Origin: Tenacibaculum sp. 190130A14a
Lineage (GTDB): Bacteria > Bacteroidota > Bacteroidia > Flavobacteriales > Flavobacteriaceae
Length of the DNA stretch: 64,000 nucleotides
Direction: 5' to 3'
Assembly (NCBI RefSeq): GCF_964048965.1
Contig: NZ_OZ040189.1
Span: 558,001-622,000, forward strand
Shown one piece after another: positions 7,187 to 15,061 of this stretch (positions are counted from its first letter, which is position 1; every line of letters begins with the position of its first letter). The notes under the pieces were generated by a model. The model made no database searches, was not told the DNA's origin, and saw only the letters and a program-made list of their open reading frames with translations. A program made the position numbers and the translations under genes.

Positions 7187-8920
7187 TTATACTAATCCGA
7201 ATTGTTTAAAATGATGTGTAAAATGTTTTACATGAAATTTCTTCCAGTATTCATAATCTAACTCTCCAAAGAAAGGATGTACAATAGCTTTATTAGGGTT
7301 TTCTTTAAAGAAGCTTTCAAACCTATCTATTTGCGAAAATAAATCATTGATAGACTCCTGAATTGTATCAAATTTAACAGGGTAAGGTTCTTCAGATAAC
7401 ATAGGAGCCTTAAAACCAACTTGAATTTCATTTTCAGTATCTAAAAAAGGCTTTCTTCTGGTTGATTTTTCTTCACTAACAAACTCTTCAAGAACAACCT
7501 TTCCATTAGATATTTTTAACAAGAAACCTAAGTGTTCAATCATTTGCTGTCCATTCATTTTTCCAAATAATGGATGCTCATCTGCTTGTAAACTCATTAG
7601 TTTTTTTGAAAGCTCTTCTTTATTTAAAAAGTTAACCCAATTTACTTCGGGTTTTCGTAAAGATTTTATTTTTTCAACTACTGCGCTATGCGAAACAGTT
7701 CTGTTTTCAAAGTACTTTGTAATAAGTTCTTTTTCTTCTGAAGTAGCGTTGTATTGATTTAATATATTTTGCAAGTGCATTTTCATATGTCCATGCTGAA
7801 TTCCTTTTGTTGTTAAGGCACGTAAAGCAGCAAAGTTTTGAGCCAATCCTGCGGCAGCCATAATTTGCATTAAGGTTCTTGCAGACGGGCGGCCCATCAT
7901 ATCTAATGATAATTTAGCCATAGGATGTAAAGCAGTTAATCCACCAACAGTTCCTAAAGCCAATGGAATTTCAATCCAGAATCTAAAAATTCCATCTTTG
8001 ACCTCGCAATGCGTTAAACTTTTATAATGTCCATCTTTTGAAGCATAAGCATGTGCTCCAGCTTCAATGGCTCTAAAATCGTTTCCGGTAGCTAATACTA
8101 CTGCATCGATACCGTTCATAATACCTTTATTATGAGTAACTGCTCGGTAAGGTTCTATTTCTGCAATTTGAACAGCTTGAGCGAATTTTTGAGCAAACTT
8201 TTCTGGGTTTTCACCACCCAATTCTTCAATTTTACAACTTACTTCAGCTCTTACTAAACATTCAGGAACATAGTTTGATAAAATACTCATAACAATTTCA
8301 ATGTCTTCTTTTTGAAATTGTTTAGCCATTGCTTCTAAACACGAATTGATAAAATTCGCACCCATAGAATCTTTAGTTTCAAAAGTAACGTGTAACTGAT
8401 AGTAGTTAGCAAGTTTATCTGTTTTATCTATTAATTCAATATCTAAAATTCCACCACCACGTTTTTCCATGTTTTTAGTAATGGAAGCCGTTGCTGCGTA
8501 TAATTCTGTTTTTTGTTGATTGAAATAAGTAATTAAATCTTCTTTATCTCCAGAGTACATAAAATGTACTTGACCAATCTTTGTCGTAGCAATCACTTCA
8601 GTTTTAAAACCACCACGAGTACTCCAGTATTTAGCAACTAATGAAGCAGCCGCAACCACAGAACTTTCTTCAACAACCATTGGAATTACATAATCTCGAC
8701 CATTAATTACAAAGTTTGGTGCAATACCATAAGGCATATAAAAATTAGTAATGGTATTTTCGATAAAATCATCATGTAATTGCTGTAAAGAAGCATCTAC
8801 ATTCCAATATTGTTTTAACGTTTGTATAATTTCTGGTTGATTATCAAAGTAGGTTTTAGCTAACCAATCAATTTTTTCTTCTTTGGTAAGTTTTGAAAAT
8901 CCTGAAATAATTTTCGACAT
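7187..8920 (-). CDS. mvaA: class II HMG-CoA reductase with C-terminal DinB/DUF1569-like domain
   Basis: Residues 1-423 are a class II (degradative-type) hydroxymethylglutaryl-CoA reductase: VVEESSVVAA (catalytic Glu near 85), DSMGANFIN (184-192), HNKGIMNGIDAV (catalytic Lys265), GNDFRAIEAGAHA (Asp281), GTVGG (323-327) and GIQHGHMKMH (His near 376-378). The enzyme interconverts HMG-CoA and mevalonate; in Bacteroidota it serves isoprenoid synthesis. Residues 435-577 are an additional domain not found in standard enzymes (usual length about 430): HPLFGKMNGQQMIEHLG and the terminal HVKHFTHHFKQFG are like the DUF1569/DinB-type four-helix fold with possible metal-binding histidines. The frame is open throughout with no sign of an assembly join. 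Confidence 0.85.
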   Translation of the reverse strand: MSKIISGFSKLTKEEKIDWLAKTYFDNQPEIIQTLKQYWNVDASLQQLHDDFIENTITNFYMPYGIAPNFVINGRDYVIPMVVEESSVVAAASLVAKYWSTRGGFKTEVIATTKIGQVHFMYSGDKEDLITYFNQQKTELYAATASITKNMEKRGGGILDIELIDKTDKLANYYQLHVTFETKDSMGANFINSCLEAMAKQFQKEDIEIVMSILSNYVPECLVRAEVSCKIEELGGENPEKFAQKFAQAVQIAEIEPYRAVTHNKGIMNGIDAVVLATGNDFRAIEAGAHAYASKDGHYKSLTHCEVKDGIFRFWIEIPLALGTVGGLTALHPMAKLSLDMMGRPSARTLMQIMAAAGLAQNFAALRALTTKGIQHGHMKMHLQNILNQYNATSEEKELITKYFENRTVSHSAVVEKIKSLRKPEVNWVNFLNKEELSKKLMSLQADEHPLFGKMNGQQMIEHLGFLLKISNGKVVLEEFVSEEKSTRRKPFLDTENEIQVGFKAPMLSEEPYPVKFDTIQESINDLFSQIDRFESFFKENPNKAIVHPFFGELDYEYWKKFHVKHFTHHFKQFGLV

Positions 8921-8942
8921 TCTATCTTCATTTTTGGTGCGT

Positions 8943-8950
8943 CAAAGATA
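8943..8950 (-). promoter_or_regulatory. TAnnTTTG promoter box for HMG-CoA reductase
   Basis: On the minus strand this reads TATCTTTG, 22 bases before the reductase start codon, matching the Bacteroidota -7 element. No TTG is present at the usual -33 spacing. Confidence 0.45.
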
Positions 8951-9062
8951 AATGAATCCTGTTAAAATCTCTTTTATATTCACGATTTATAACTTTTTAG
9001 GACTGATTTTTGATGATTTTTCCGTAAACTTGGCAAACTTTTTACGTAAACAACAACTATAA

Positions 9063-11207
9063 ATGAAGAAATTAATCATCTTTTTTTTAGGACTGACTTC
9101 ACTATTACAAGCACAAAAAAAAGACATTACTCTACAGGATATTTGGAAAAAGGGCACATTTAGAGCCGATTATATGAATTCATTGAATTCAATGAATGGA
9201 AATTTCTACTCACTTTTAAATTATAGCAATACGGGTTCTACCGTAGATAAATACAATTATGAAACTTTAGAAAAAGTAGCAACAATTGTAAATAGCGAAG
9301 ATTTAAATGGCTTAGCATACTTTGAATCTTATGATTTTAATAATGATGAAAGTAAATTAATCTTAGGAACCAAGTTTAAACCAATCTTTCGTCGTTCGTT
9401 TTTAGGAACGTATTATTTGTATGATATCGAAACAAAATCATTAAAACTGATTGGAGAAGATATTCAGCGTCCTACGTTTTCACCAGATAGTAAAAAAGTA
9501 GCGTATGCTAAGGATAACAACTTATTTATTAGAGATTTTTCTGATAATACTCTAGTAAAGGTAACTACCGATGGTGAAAAGAATAAAATTATCAACGGTA
9601 TTACTGATTGGGTGTATGAAGAAGAATTTGGATTTGTAAGAGCATTTGAATGGAGTGCAGATAGTAAGAATTTAGCATTTTTACGATTTGATGAGAGTAA
9701 AGTGAAGACATTTTCAATGGATGTTTTTGGAAAAGGGAAATACCCATCACAACATGTTTTTAAATATCCAAAAGCAGGAGAAGATAACGCAAAGGTTACC
9801 TTATATATGTATTCATTAGAATCGAATAATACCGCAAGAATCGTTTTTGGAGAGTATGAATACATTCCTAGAATTAACTGGACAAAAGACGCAAATGTGT
9901 TGGCAGTTCGTACATTGAATCGTCATCAGAATGATTTAAAAATGTACTTTGTTGATGCGAAAACATACAGAAGTACTCTAGTGTTAAATGAAACTGATAA
10001 GGCTTATGTAGACGTTACCGATGATTTAACGTTCTTAGATGACAATAGTTTTATTTGGACAAGTGAAAAAGACGGATATAATCATATTTATCACTATGAT
10101 AATAAAGGAACATTAATTAATCAAGTTACCAAAGGAAACTGGGATGTTACTTCTTATTATGGTTATAATGCCTCGAAGAATACTATTTATTACCAATCAG
10201 TAGAAAACGGTTCTATTAATAGAGGAGTATATAGTATTTCTTTAAAAGGGGAAAATAAAAAATTATTAAGTGAAGCATCAGGTACTAACGGAGCTTCTTT
10301 TAGTAACAATAAAAATTTCTTTATCAATACATTTTCTGATGCAAATACACCACCAGTGTATACATTAAGAAATGCAGATGGTAAAGTGTTGAAGACAATC
10401 AAAGATAATGCAGCTTTAAAGGAAGCTATTGCAGGGTTTAATTTGAGTAAAAAAGAATTTTCTACCATTACTGTCAATGGAGAAGAGTTAAACATGTATA
10501 CGATTAAGCCTGCTAATTTTGATTCATCAAAAAAATACCCAGTATTAATGTATCAATATTCAGGGCCAGGATCTCAGCAAGTAGCAAACAGATGGAATGG
10601 GTCTAATGATTATTGGCACCAAATGTTAGCACAAGATGGATATATCATTGTTTGTGTAGATGGAAGAGGAACAGGATATAAAGGACGTGACTTTAAAAAA
10701 GTAACGTACATGAACTTGGTAAAGCACGAGACAGAAGATCAAATTGCAGTAGCAAAGAAGTTGGCAGAATTACCATATGTAGATGCTAAAAGAATTGGAA
10801 TTTGGGGTTGGTCTTTTGGTGGTCATATGAGTACCAATTGTTTGTTAAAAGGAAATGATGTGTTTTCTACTGCAATCGCAGTAGCTCCTGTAACTACATG
10901 GAGATTTTATGACACTATTTATACAGAGCGTTATATGCGTACACCAGAAGAAAATCCTTCTGGATACGATGAAAATTCACCATTAAATTACCCAGAATTA
11001 TTAAAAGGAAAGTACCTTTTAATTCATGGTACAGGAGATGATAATGTGCACGTACAAAATGCATATCGAATGGCAGAAGCTTTAATTCAAGCAAATAAGC
11101 AATTCGAATGGGGAATGTACCCAGATAAGAATCACGGAATTTACGGTGGAAATACACGTTTACACTTGTATACAAAAATGACAAACTTTATTAAAAACAA
11201 CTTATAA
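9063..11207 (+). CDS. dipeptidyl peptidase IV-like S9 peptidase
   Basis: A 714-aa exported peptidase with a signal peptide (residues 1-17, LLQAQ). It has an N-terminal eight-bladed propeller region of the DPPIV_N type (about 60-450; note GITDWVYEEEFGF, the double-Glu motif that anchors the free amino terminus of the substrate) and a C-terminal alpha/beta hydrolase domain. The catalytic triad is Ser584 in GWSFGGH, Asp659 in HGTGDDNVH and His691 in KNHGIYGG. It removes N-terminal dipeptides, typically after proline, in the periplasm or at the cell surface. A POT transporter gene begins 4 bases after the stop, so cleavage products and uptake are encoded together. Confidence 0.93.
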   Translation: MKKLIIFFLGLTSLLQAQKKDITLQDIWKKGTFRADYMNSLNSMNGNFYSLLNYSNTGSTVDKYNYETLEKVATIVNSEDLNGLAYFESYDFNNDESKLILGTKFKPIFRRSFLGTYYLYDIETKSLKLIGEDIQRPTFSPDSKKVAYAKDNNLFIRDFSDNTLVKVTTDGEKNKIINGITDWVYEEEFGFVRAFEWSADSKNLAFLRFDESKVKTFSMDVFGKGKYPSQHVFKYPKAGEDNAKVTLYMYSLESNNTARIVFGEYEYIPRINWTKDANVLAVRTLNRHQNDLKMYFVDAKTYRSTLVLNETDKAYVDVTDDLTFLDDNSFIWTSEKDGYNHIYHYDNKGTLINQVTKGNWDVTSYYGYNASKNTIYYQSVENGSINRGVYSISLKGENKKLLSEASGTNGASFSNNKNFFINTFSDANTPPVYTLRNADGKVLKTIKDNAALKEAIAGFNLSKKEFSTITVNGEELNMYTIKPANFDSSKKYPVLMYQYSGPGSQQVANRWNGSNDYWHQMLAQDGYIIVCVDGRGTGYKGRDFKKVTYMNLVKHETEDQIAVAKKLAELPYVDAKRIGIWGWSFGGHMSTNCLLKGNDVFSTAIAVAPVTTWRFYDTIYTERYMRTPEENPSGYDENSPLNYPELLKGKYLLIHGTGDDNVHVQNAYRMAEALIQANKQFEWGMYPDKNHGIYGGNTRLHLYTKMTNFIKNNL

Positions 11208-11211
11208 AACT

Positions 11212-12600
11212 ATGGCAAATTCAACTTCTATTAAACAAAAGGAATTATTTGGGCATCCAGTAGGACTATATGTGCTATTTTTTACAGAAATGTGGGAACG
11301 CTTTTCTTATTATGGTATGAGAGCAATTCTAGTATTGTATTTAGTTGCAAAAACTACGGATTCAAATGCCGGGTTAGGTTGGACCAATGGAGATGCGTTA
11401 TCATTGTATGGAACTTATACAATGTTAGTATATCTTATGTCTATTCCTGGAGGTTGGATAGCAGATAAATTTTTAGGACAAAAGAAATCTGTGTTGTATG
11501 GAGGTATATTGTTAGTAGCTGGTCATAGTGTATTAGCGATAGAACAAATGTGGGCCTTCTACACAGGATTAGGGTTAATTATTGCTGGTGTTGGAATGTT
11601 AAAACCAAATATCTCAACAATGGTAGGAGGTTTGTATAAGCAGGGAGATATTCGTAGAGATAAAGGATTTACTATTTTCTATATAGGGATTAATGTAGGT
11701 GCATTTTTATCAGCCTTAATTGTAGGTTATGTTGGAGAGAAATATGGGTGGCATTATGGATTTGGTCTTGCAGGAATAGGAATGGCTTTAGGATTATTGC
11801 AGTACGTTTTAGGTCAAAAGCACTTAAGAGGAGTAGGTGATTTCCTTGGAGCATCGGAAAATTTAGAAGATAAAGAAGCAATGAATAAACCACTTACTTC
11901 TGTAGAGAAGGATAGAGTGGTTGTATTGTTAATTTCTTTTTTATTAGTAATAATTTTCTGGGGAGCGTTTGAGCAAGCTGGTGGTTTAATGAATATTTAT
12001 GCGAAAGAGAAAACTAATAGAATGTTAATGGGATGGGAAGTTCCAGCATCTTGGTTTCAATCTTTAAATGCAATGTTTATTATTTTCTTAGGAACATCTG
12101 TTGCTGGTTATTGGGCTCATAGAAAGTTAAAAGGTAAAGTATCATCTTCTTTGTTTAAAATGATATTAGGACTAATAATTATGGGAACAGGTTTCTTTTT
12201 TATGACTGGAGCTGCAGCACAGTATGAAGCAGATGGAGCTTCGGCAATGTATTGGCTAGTTCTAGCTTATTTATTCCATACAATAGGAGAATTATGTATT
12301 TCGCCAGTGGCATTATCATATATAACCAAACTAGCTCCTGTAAAATACGCATCTTTAATGATGGGAGTTTATTTTGCAATGACCGGATTAGGAAATAAGG
12401 TGGCTGGATTGTTAGGAGAGTCAGCAGAAAGTTTCGGAGAGTTAACCATATTTACAGGAATTGCTGTTTTTTGTGTCGCATTTGGTGCATTGATGTTGTT
12501 ATTCAGGAAAAAACTAGAAAAGTTAACTCATGGTGTTGAAGATAAAGAAGGAACAATACATGAGGAAGCAGAAGGATTTGAATTAGCAGATAGAAACTAA
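11212..12600 (+). CDS. POT-family proton-dependent di/tripeptide transporter
   Basis: A 462-aa major facilitator protein with the PTR2 N-terminal signature (FFTEMWERFSYYGMRAILV, about residues 24-42), including the ExxER-type proton-coupling motif, and about 12-14 membrane helices. It imports di- and tripeptides with protons. It lies 4 bases behind the DPP-IV-like peptidase and is followed by a strong hairpin terminator, which defines a two-gene peptide-use operon. The second transporter beyond the terminator is a divergent paralogue. Confidence 0.92.
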   Translation: MANSTSIKQKELFGHPVGLYVLFFTEMWERFSYYGMRAILVLYLVAKTTDSNAGLGWTNGDALSLYGTYTMLVYLMSIPGGWIADKFLGQKKSVLYGGILLVAGHSVLAIEQMWAFYTGLGLIIAGVGMLKPNISTMVGGLYKQGDIRRDKGFTIFYIGINVGAFLSALIVGYVGEKYGWHYGFGLAGIGMALGLLQYVLGQKHLRGVGDFLGASENLEDKEAMNKPLTSVEKDRVVVLLISFLLVIIFWGAFEQAGGLMNIYAKEKTNRMLMGWEVPASWFQSLNAMFIIFLGTSVAGYWAHRKLKGKVSSSLFKMILGLIIMGTGFFFMTGAAAQYEADGASAMYWLVLAYLFHTIGELCISPVALSYITKLAPVKYASLMMGVYFAMTGLGNKVAGLLGESAESFGELTIFTGIAVFCVAFGALMLLFRKKLEKLTHGVEDKEGTIHEEAEGFELADRN

Positions 12601-12610
12601 TTAAAATAAA

Positions 12611-12646
12611 AACAAGCCTCGTAATAGGAATATTACGAGGCTTGTT
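12611..12646 (+). terminator. strong hairpin terminator after the first POT gene
   Basis: A perfect 15-bp stem (12611-12625 with 12632-12646) around a 6-base loop. The stem is rich in GC for this genome (core CAAGCCTCG). It separates the two transporter genes. The downstream T-run is weak, so partial read-through into the second transporter is possible. Confidence 0.85.
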
Positions 12647-12671
12647 ATGTTAAATTATATACATTTATAAT

Positions 12672-14435
12672 ATGAGTTCAGATATAGAAAATCTATTTAA
12701 AGACAAGGTTTTAGGACACCCAGCAGGATTGTTTGTGTTGTTCTTTACAGAAATGTGGGAGCGTTTTTCTTACTACGGAATGCGTGCTATTTTAGTAATA
12801 TTTTTAACTGGTGCTGTTACTGGTAACAATCCAGGATGGGGTTGGGATACTTCGGCTGCATTATCACTATTGGGAACATATGCACTTTTTGTGTACTTAA
12901 CACCTATAGTTGGAGGTTGGTTAGCCGATAATAAAATTGGTTATAGAATGGCTGTTGTTATAGGGGCGTTATTAATGACCTTAGGACATGCTGCTATGGC
13001 TGTAGAAACACCTACCTTTTTATATATTGGTATTGCGTTGTTAATTGTAGGAAATGGTTTCTTTAAACCTAACATGACTTCTATTATTTCTAAAATGTAT
13101 GCTGGTAAGGATGATAAGAAAGATGGAGCGTATAACATTTTCTATATGGGAGTAAATGCAGGAGCATTTATTGGAATTATGCTTTGTGGATGGGTAGGAG
13201 AAAAAGTAGGATGGAGCTACGGATTTGGACTAGCAGGTATTTTCATGTTGTTAGGAATGCTTCAGTTTTATTATGCTCAACCTATTTTTGGAAGCTTAGG
13301 TGATAAGCCTAAAAATGAAGAAAAAGACATGATAGATACTTTAGTAGAGAATCCTGATAATGGAGGAGTGAAGCTAAACAAGTTTTCTGTTCTTGATTAT
13401 TCTTTAATAGGTGTTTTTATAGTTTCTGCTTTAATATTTATTATAAATGATCCGCTAAGTAAAATTGGTGATATTCAAGCATTGAACTTTACAGTTGCTG
13501 GAATGGGAGATTCTTTATTTTTTGCATTGGTCGCGGCTATAAGTTTTATTTTGTTGTTAATTGTTAGAATACCTAGGTATACGAGAATTGAACGAGATAG
13601 AATGATTGCATTTACAATTTTCTGTTTATTTACAATTTTCTTTTGGGCAGCATTTGAGCAAGCTGCAGGTTCATTACCAATTTATACAAGAGATTTTACT
13701 GATAGGGTATTAGAAGGAACAGCTGGAAGTGTTTTTAAAATAGTTGATTTATTAGTGACAGTTGTTCCAATGGGAATAATTACTTACGTATTATATAGTC
13801 TTTTCAAAAAAACCTTTAATAAAATAAGTTTATCAAACATAATTTTAGGGGTTAGTTTCTTGATCGTTTGGGCAATTATTTTATACAAGTTATATATTGA
13901 GTTTAGTGATCCAAAAGCGGAAGTGCCAATTACTTGGTTTGCTATTTTAAACTCTTTATTCATTATTGCTTTTGCGCCATTATTTACTAAATGGTGGGAT
14001 AGTAAATATAATCCACCAGCATCGGTTAAATATGGATTAGGTTTAATTATTATGGCTATAGGATTTGGGTTATTAGCATTCGCAGCTAGTGATATCCCTT
14101 TAGGAGCTAAAACAGCTAAGTTAAGTATGGTTTGGTTAGTGTTAGCTTATTTGTTTCATACGCTTGGAGAATTATGTTTATCACCAATGGGACTTTCGTA
14201 TTTGAGTAAGTTAGTTCCTGCAAGAATGGTTGCCTTCATGTTTGGGGTATACTATTTAGCAATTGCTATAGGGAATAAATTGGCACATTATATTGGTGGT
14301 GATATAGAAAAAATTACTGAAGAAAGTGGATTGTCATTTTTCTTCTTGATTTTCACGATAGTTCCAATAGCATTAGGATTGTTGTCGTTTGCGCTTCATC
14401 CATTACTTAAAAGGTTAATGCACGGAGTAAAATAA
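12672..14435 (+). CDS. POT-family peptide transporter, long variant
   Basis: A 587-aa paralogue of the preceding transporter with the same FFTEMWERFSYYGMRAILV signature near residues 24-42. It is longer by about 125 residues because of extra hydrophobic helices in the middle (about residues 235-290 and 380-450), as in the 14-helix bacterial POT subgroup. It ends LMHGVK and is followed by a hairpin terminator. It probably takes up peptides of different size or charge from its neighbour. Confidence 0.92.
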   Translation: MSSDIENLFKDKVLGHPAGLFVLFFTEMWERFSYYGMRAILVIFLTGAVTGNNPGWGWDTSAALSLLGTYALFVYLTPIVGGWLADNKIGYRMAVVIGALLMTLGHAAMAVETPTFLYIGIALLIVGNGFFKPNMTSIISKMYAGKDDKKDGAYNIFYMGVNAGAFIGIMLCGWVGEKVGWSYGFGLAGIFMLLGMLQFYYAQPIFGSLGDKPKNEEKDMIDTLVENPDNGGVKLNKFSVLDYSLIGVFIVSALIFIINDPLSKIGDIQALNFTVAGMGDSLFFALVAAISFILLLIVRIPRYTRIERDRMIAFTIFCLFTIFFWAAFEQAAGSLPIYTRDFTDRVLEGTAGSVFKIVDLLVTVVPMGIITYVLYSLFKKTFNKISLSNIILGVSFLIVWAIILYKLYIEFSDPKAEVPITWFAILNSLFIIAFAPLFTKWWDSKYNPPASVKYGLGLIIMAIGFGLLAFAASDIPLGAKTAKLSMVWLVLAYLFHTLGELCLSPMGLSYLSKLVPARMVAFMFGVYYLAIAIGNKLAHYIGGDIEKITEESGLSFFFLIFTIVPIALGLLSFALHPLLKRLMHGVK

Positions 14436-14460
14436 GATTTTACAAACGTTAAAATAAACT

Positions 14461-14496
14461 AAAAACCTATTGAGTGTAAAAACTTGATAGGTTTTT
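14461..14496 (+). terminator. hairpin terminator after the second POT gene
   Basis: AAAAACCTAT (14461-14470) pairs with ATAGGTTTTT (14487-14496), with the stem continued by weaker pairs inside and followed by more T residues. It lies 25 bases after the transporter stop codon. Confidence 0.8.
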
Positions 14497-14499
14497 TTG

Positions 14500-14507
14500 T
14501 AAATTTG
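14500..14507 (+). promoter_or_regulatory. TAnnTTTG promoter box for the thioredoxin-like gene
   Basis: TAAATTTG follows directly on the terminator T-run and lies 25 bases before the ATG at 14533. No clear TTG is found at the -33 distance. Confidence 0.5.
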
Positions 14508-14532
14508 GAATACTTATTGAGACTTATAGGGT

Positions 14533-15051
14533 ATGAAGAAATTAATATTACTAGCATTTATATTTGTAGGCACTATACAAATGACTGCGCAAAACGAAAT
14601 AAACTGGTTGTCTTTTGAAGAGGCTATTGAGAAGAGTAAAGAGAATCCAAAGCCAATTTTAGTTGATTTATATACAGACTGGTGCGGTTGGTGCAAGAAA
14701 ATGGATGCAACTACATATAAAAATGGAATCATTATCAAATACATTAATGATAACTATTACGCAGTTAAAATGGATGGAGAAGGAAAGGATGATATCACTT
14801 TTCAGGGGAAAACATTTAAATATGTTCAGCAAGGAAGAAGTAAATTTCATCAATTAGCGGCAGCTATTATGAGAGGTAAAATGAGTTACCCTTCTACAGC
14901 TTTTTTCGATAAAGATTTAAAGTTAATACAAACTGTACCAGGTTATTTAGCCAAAGAAAGATTTGAAAAGGTATTGGCTTATTTTAACAATGACAATTAT
15001 AAAAAAACTGCTTGGAAAGATTTTGAAAAGAACTTTAAAAGTTCAATTTAG
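14533..15051 (+). CDS. exported thioredoxin-fold protein
   Basis: A 172-aa protein with a signal peptide (ending near TAQN, residue 20) and a thioredoxin-like domain containing the redox motif WCGWCKKM (about residues 54-61; CxxC). The following DATTYKNGIIIKYINDNYYAVKMDGEGKD and the cis-proline region SYPSTAFFD are typical of the thioredoxin_7/DUF255-like branch. It probably acts as a periplasmic disulfide reductase or isomerase. Its terminator lies inside the 3' end of the convergent comEC gene. Confidence 0.85.
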   Translation: MKKLILLAFIFVGTIQMTAQNEINWLSFEEAIEKSKENPKPILVDLYTDWCGWCKKMDATTYKNGIIIKYINDNYYAVKMDGEGKDDITFQGKTFKYVQQGRSKFHQLAAAIMRGKMSYPSTAFFDKDLKLIQTVPGYLAKERFEKVLAYFNNDNYKKTAWKDFEKNFKSSI

Positions 15052-15061
15052 CAAGGTAGTT

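Noticed and set aside
9464..9865. Antisense reading frames inside large genes (for example within the DPP-IV-like, ComEC, prc, secDF and fhs genes)
   Set aside because: They lie entirely opposite well-supported genes, have no domain, promoter or coupling to neighbours, and are expected by chance in biased coding sequence.
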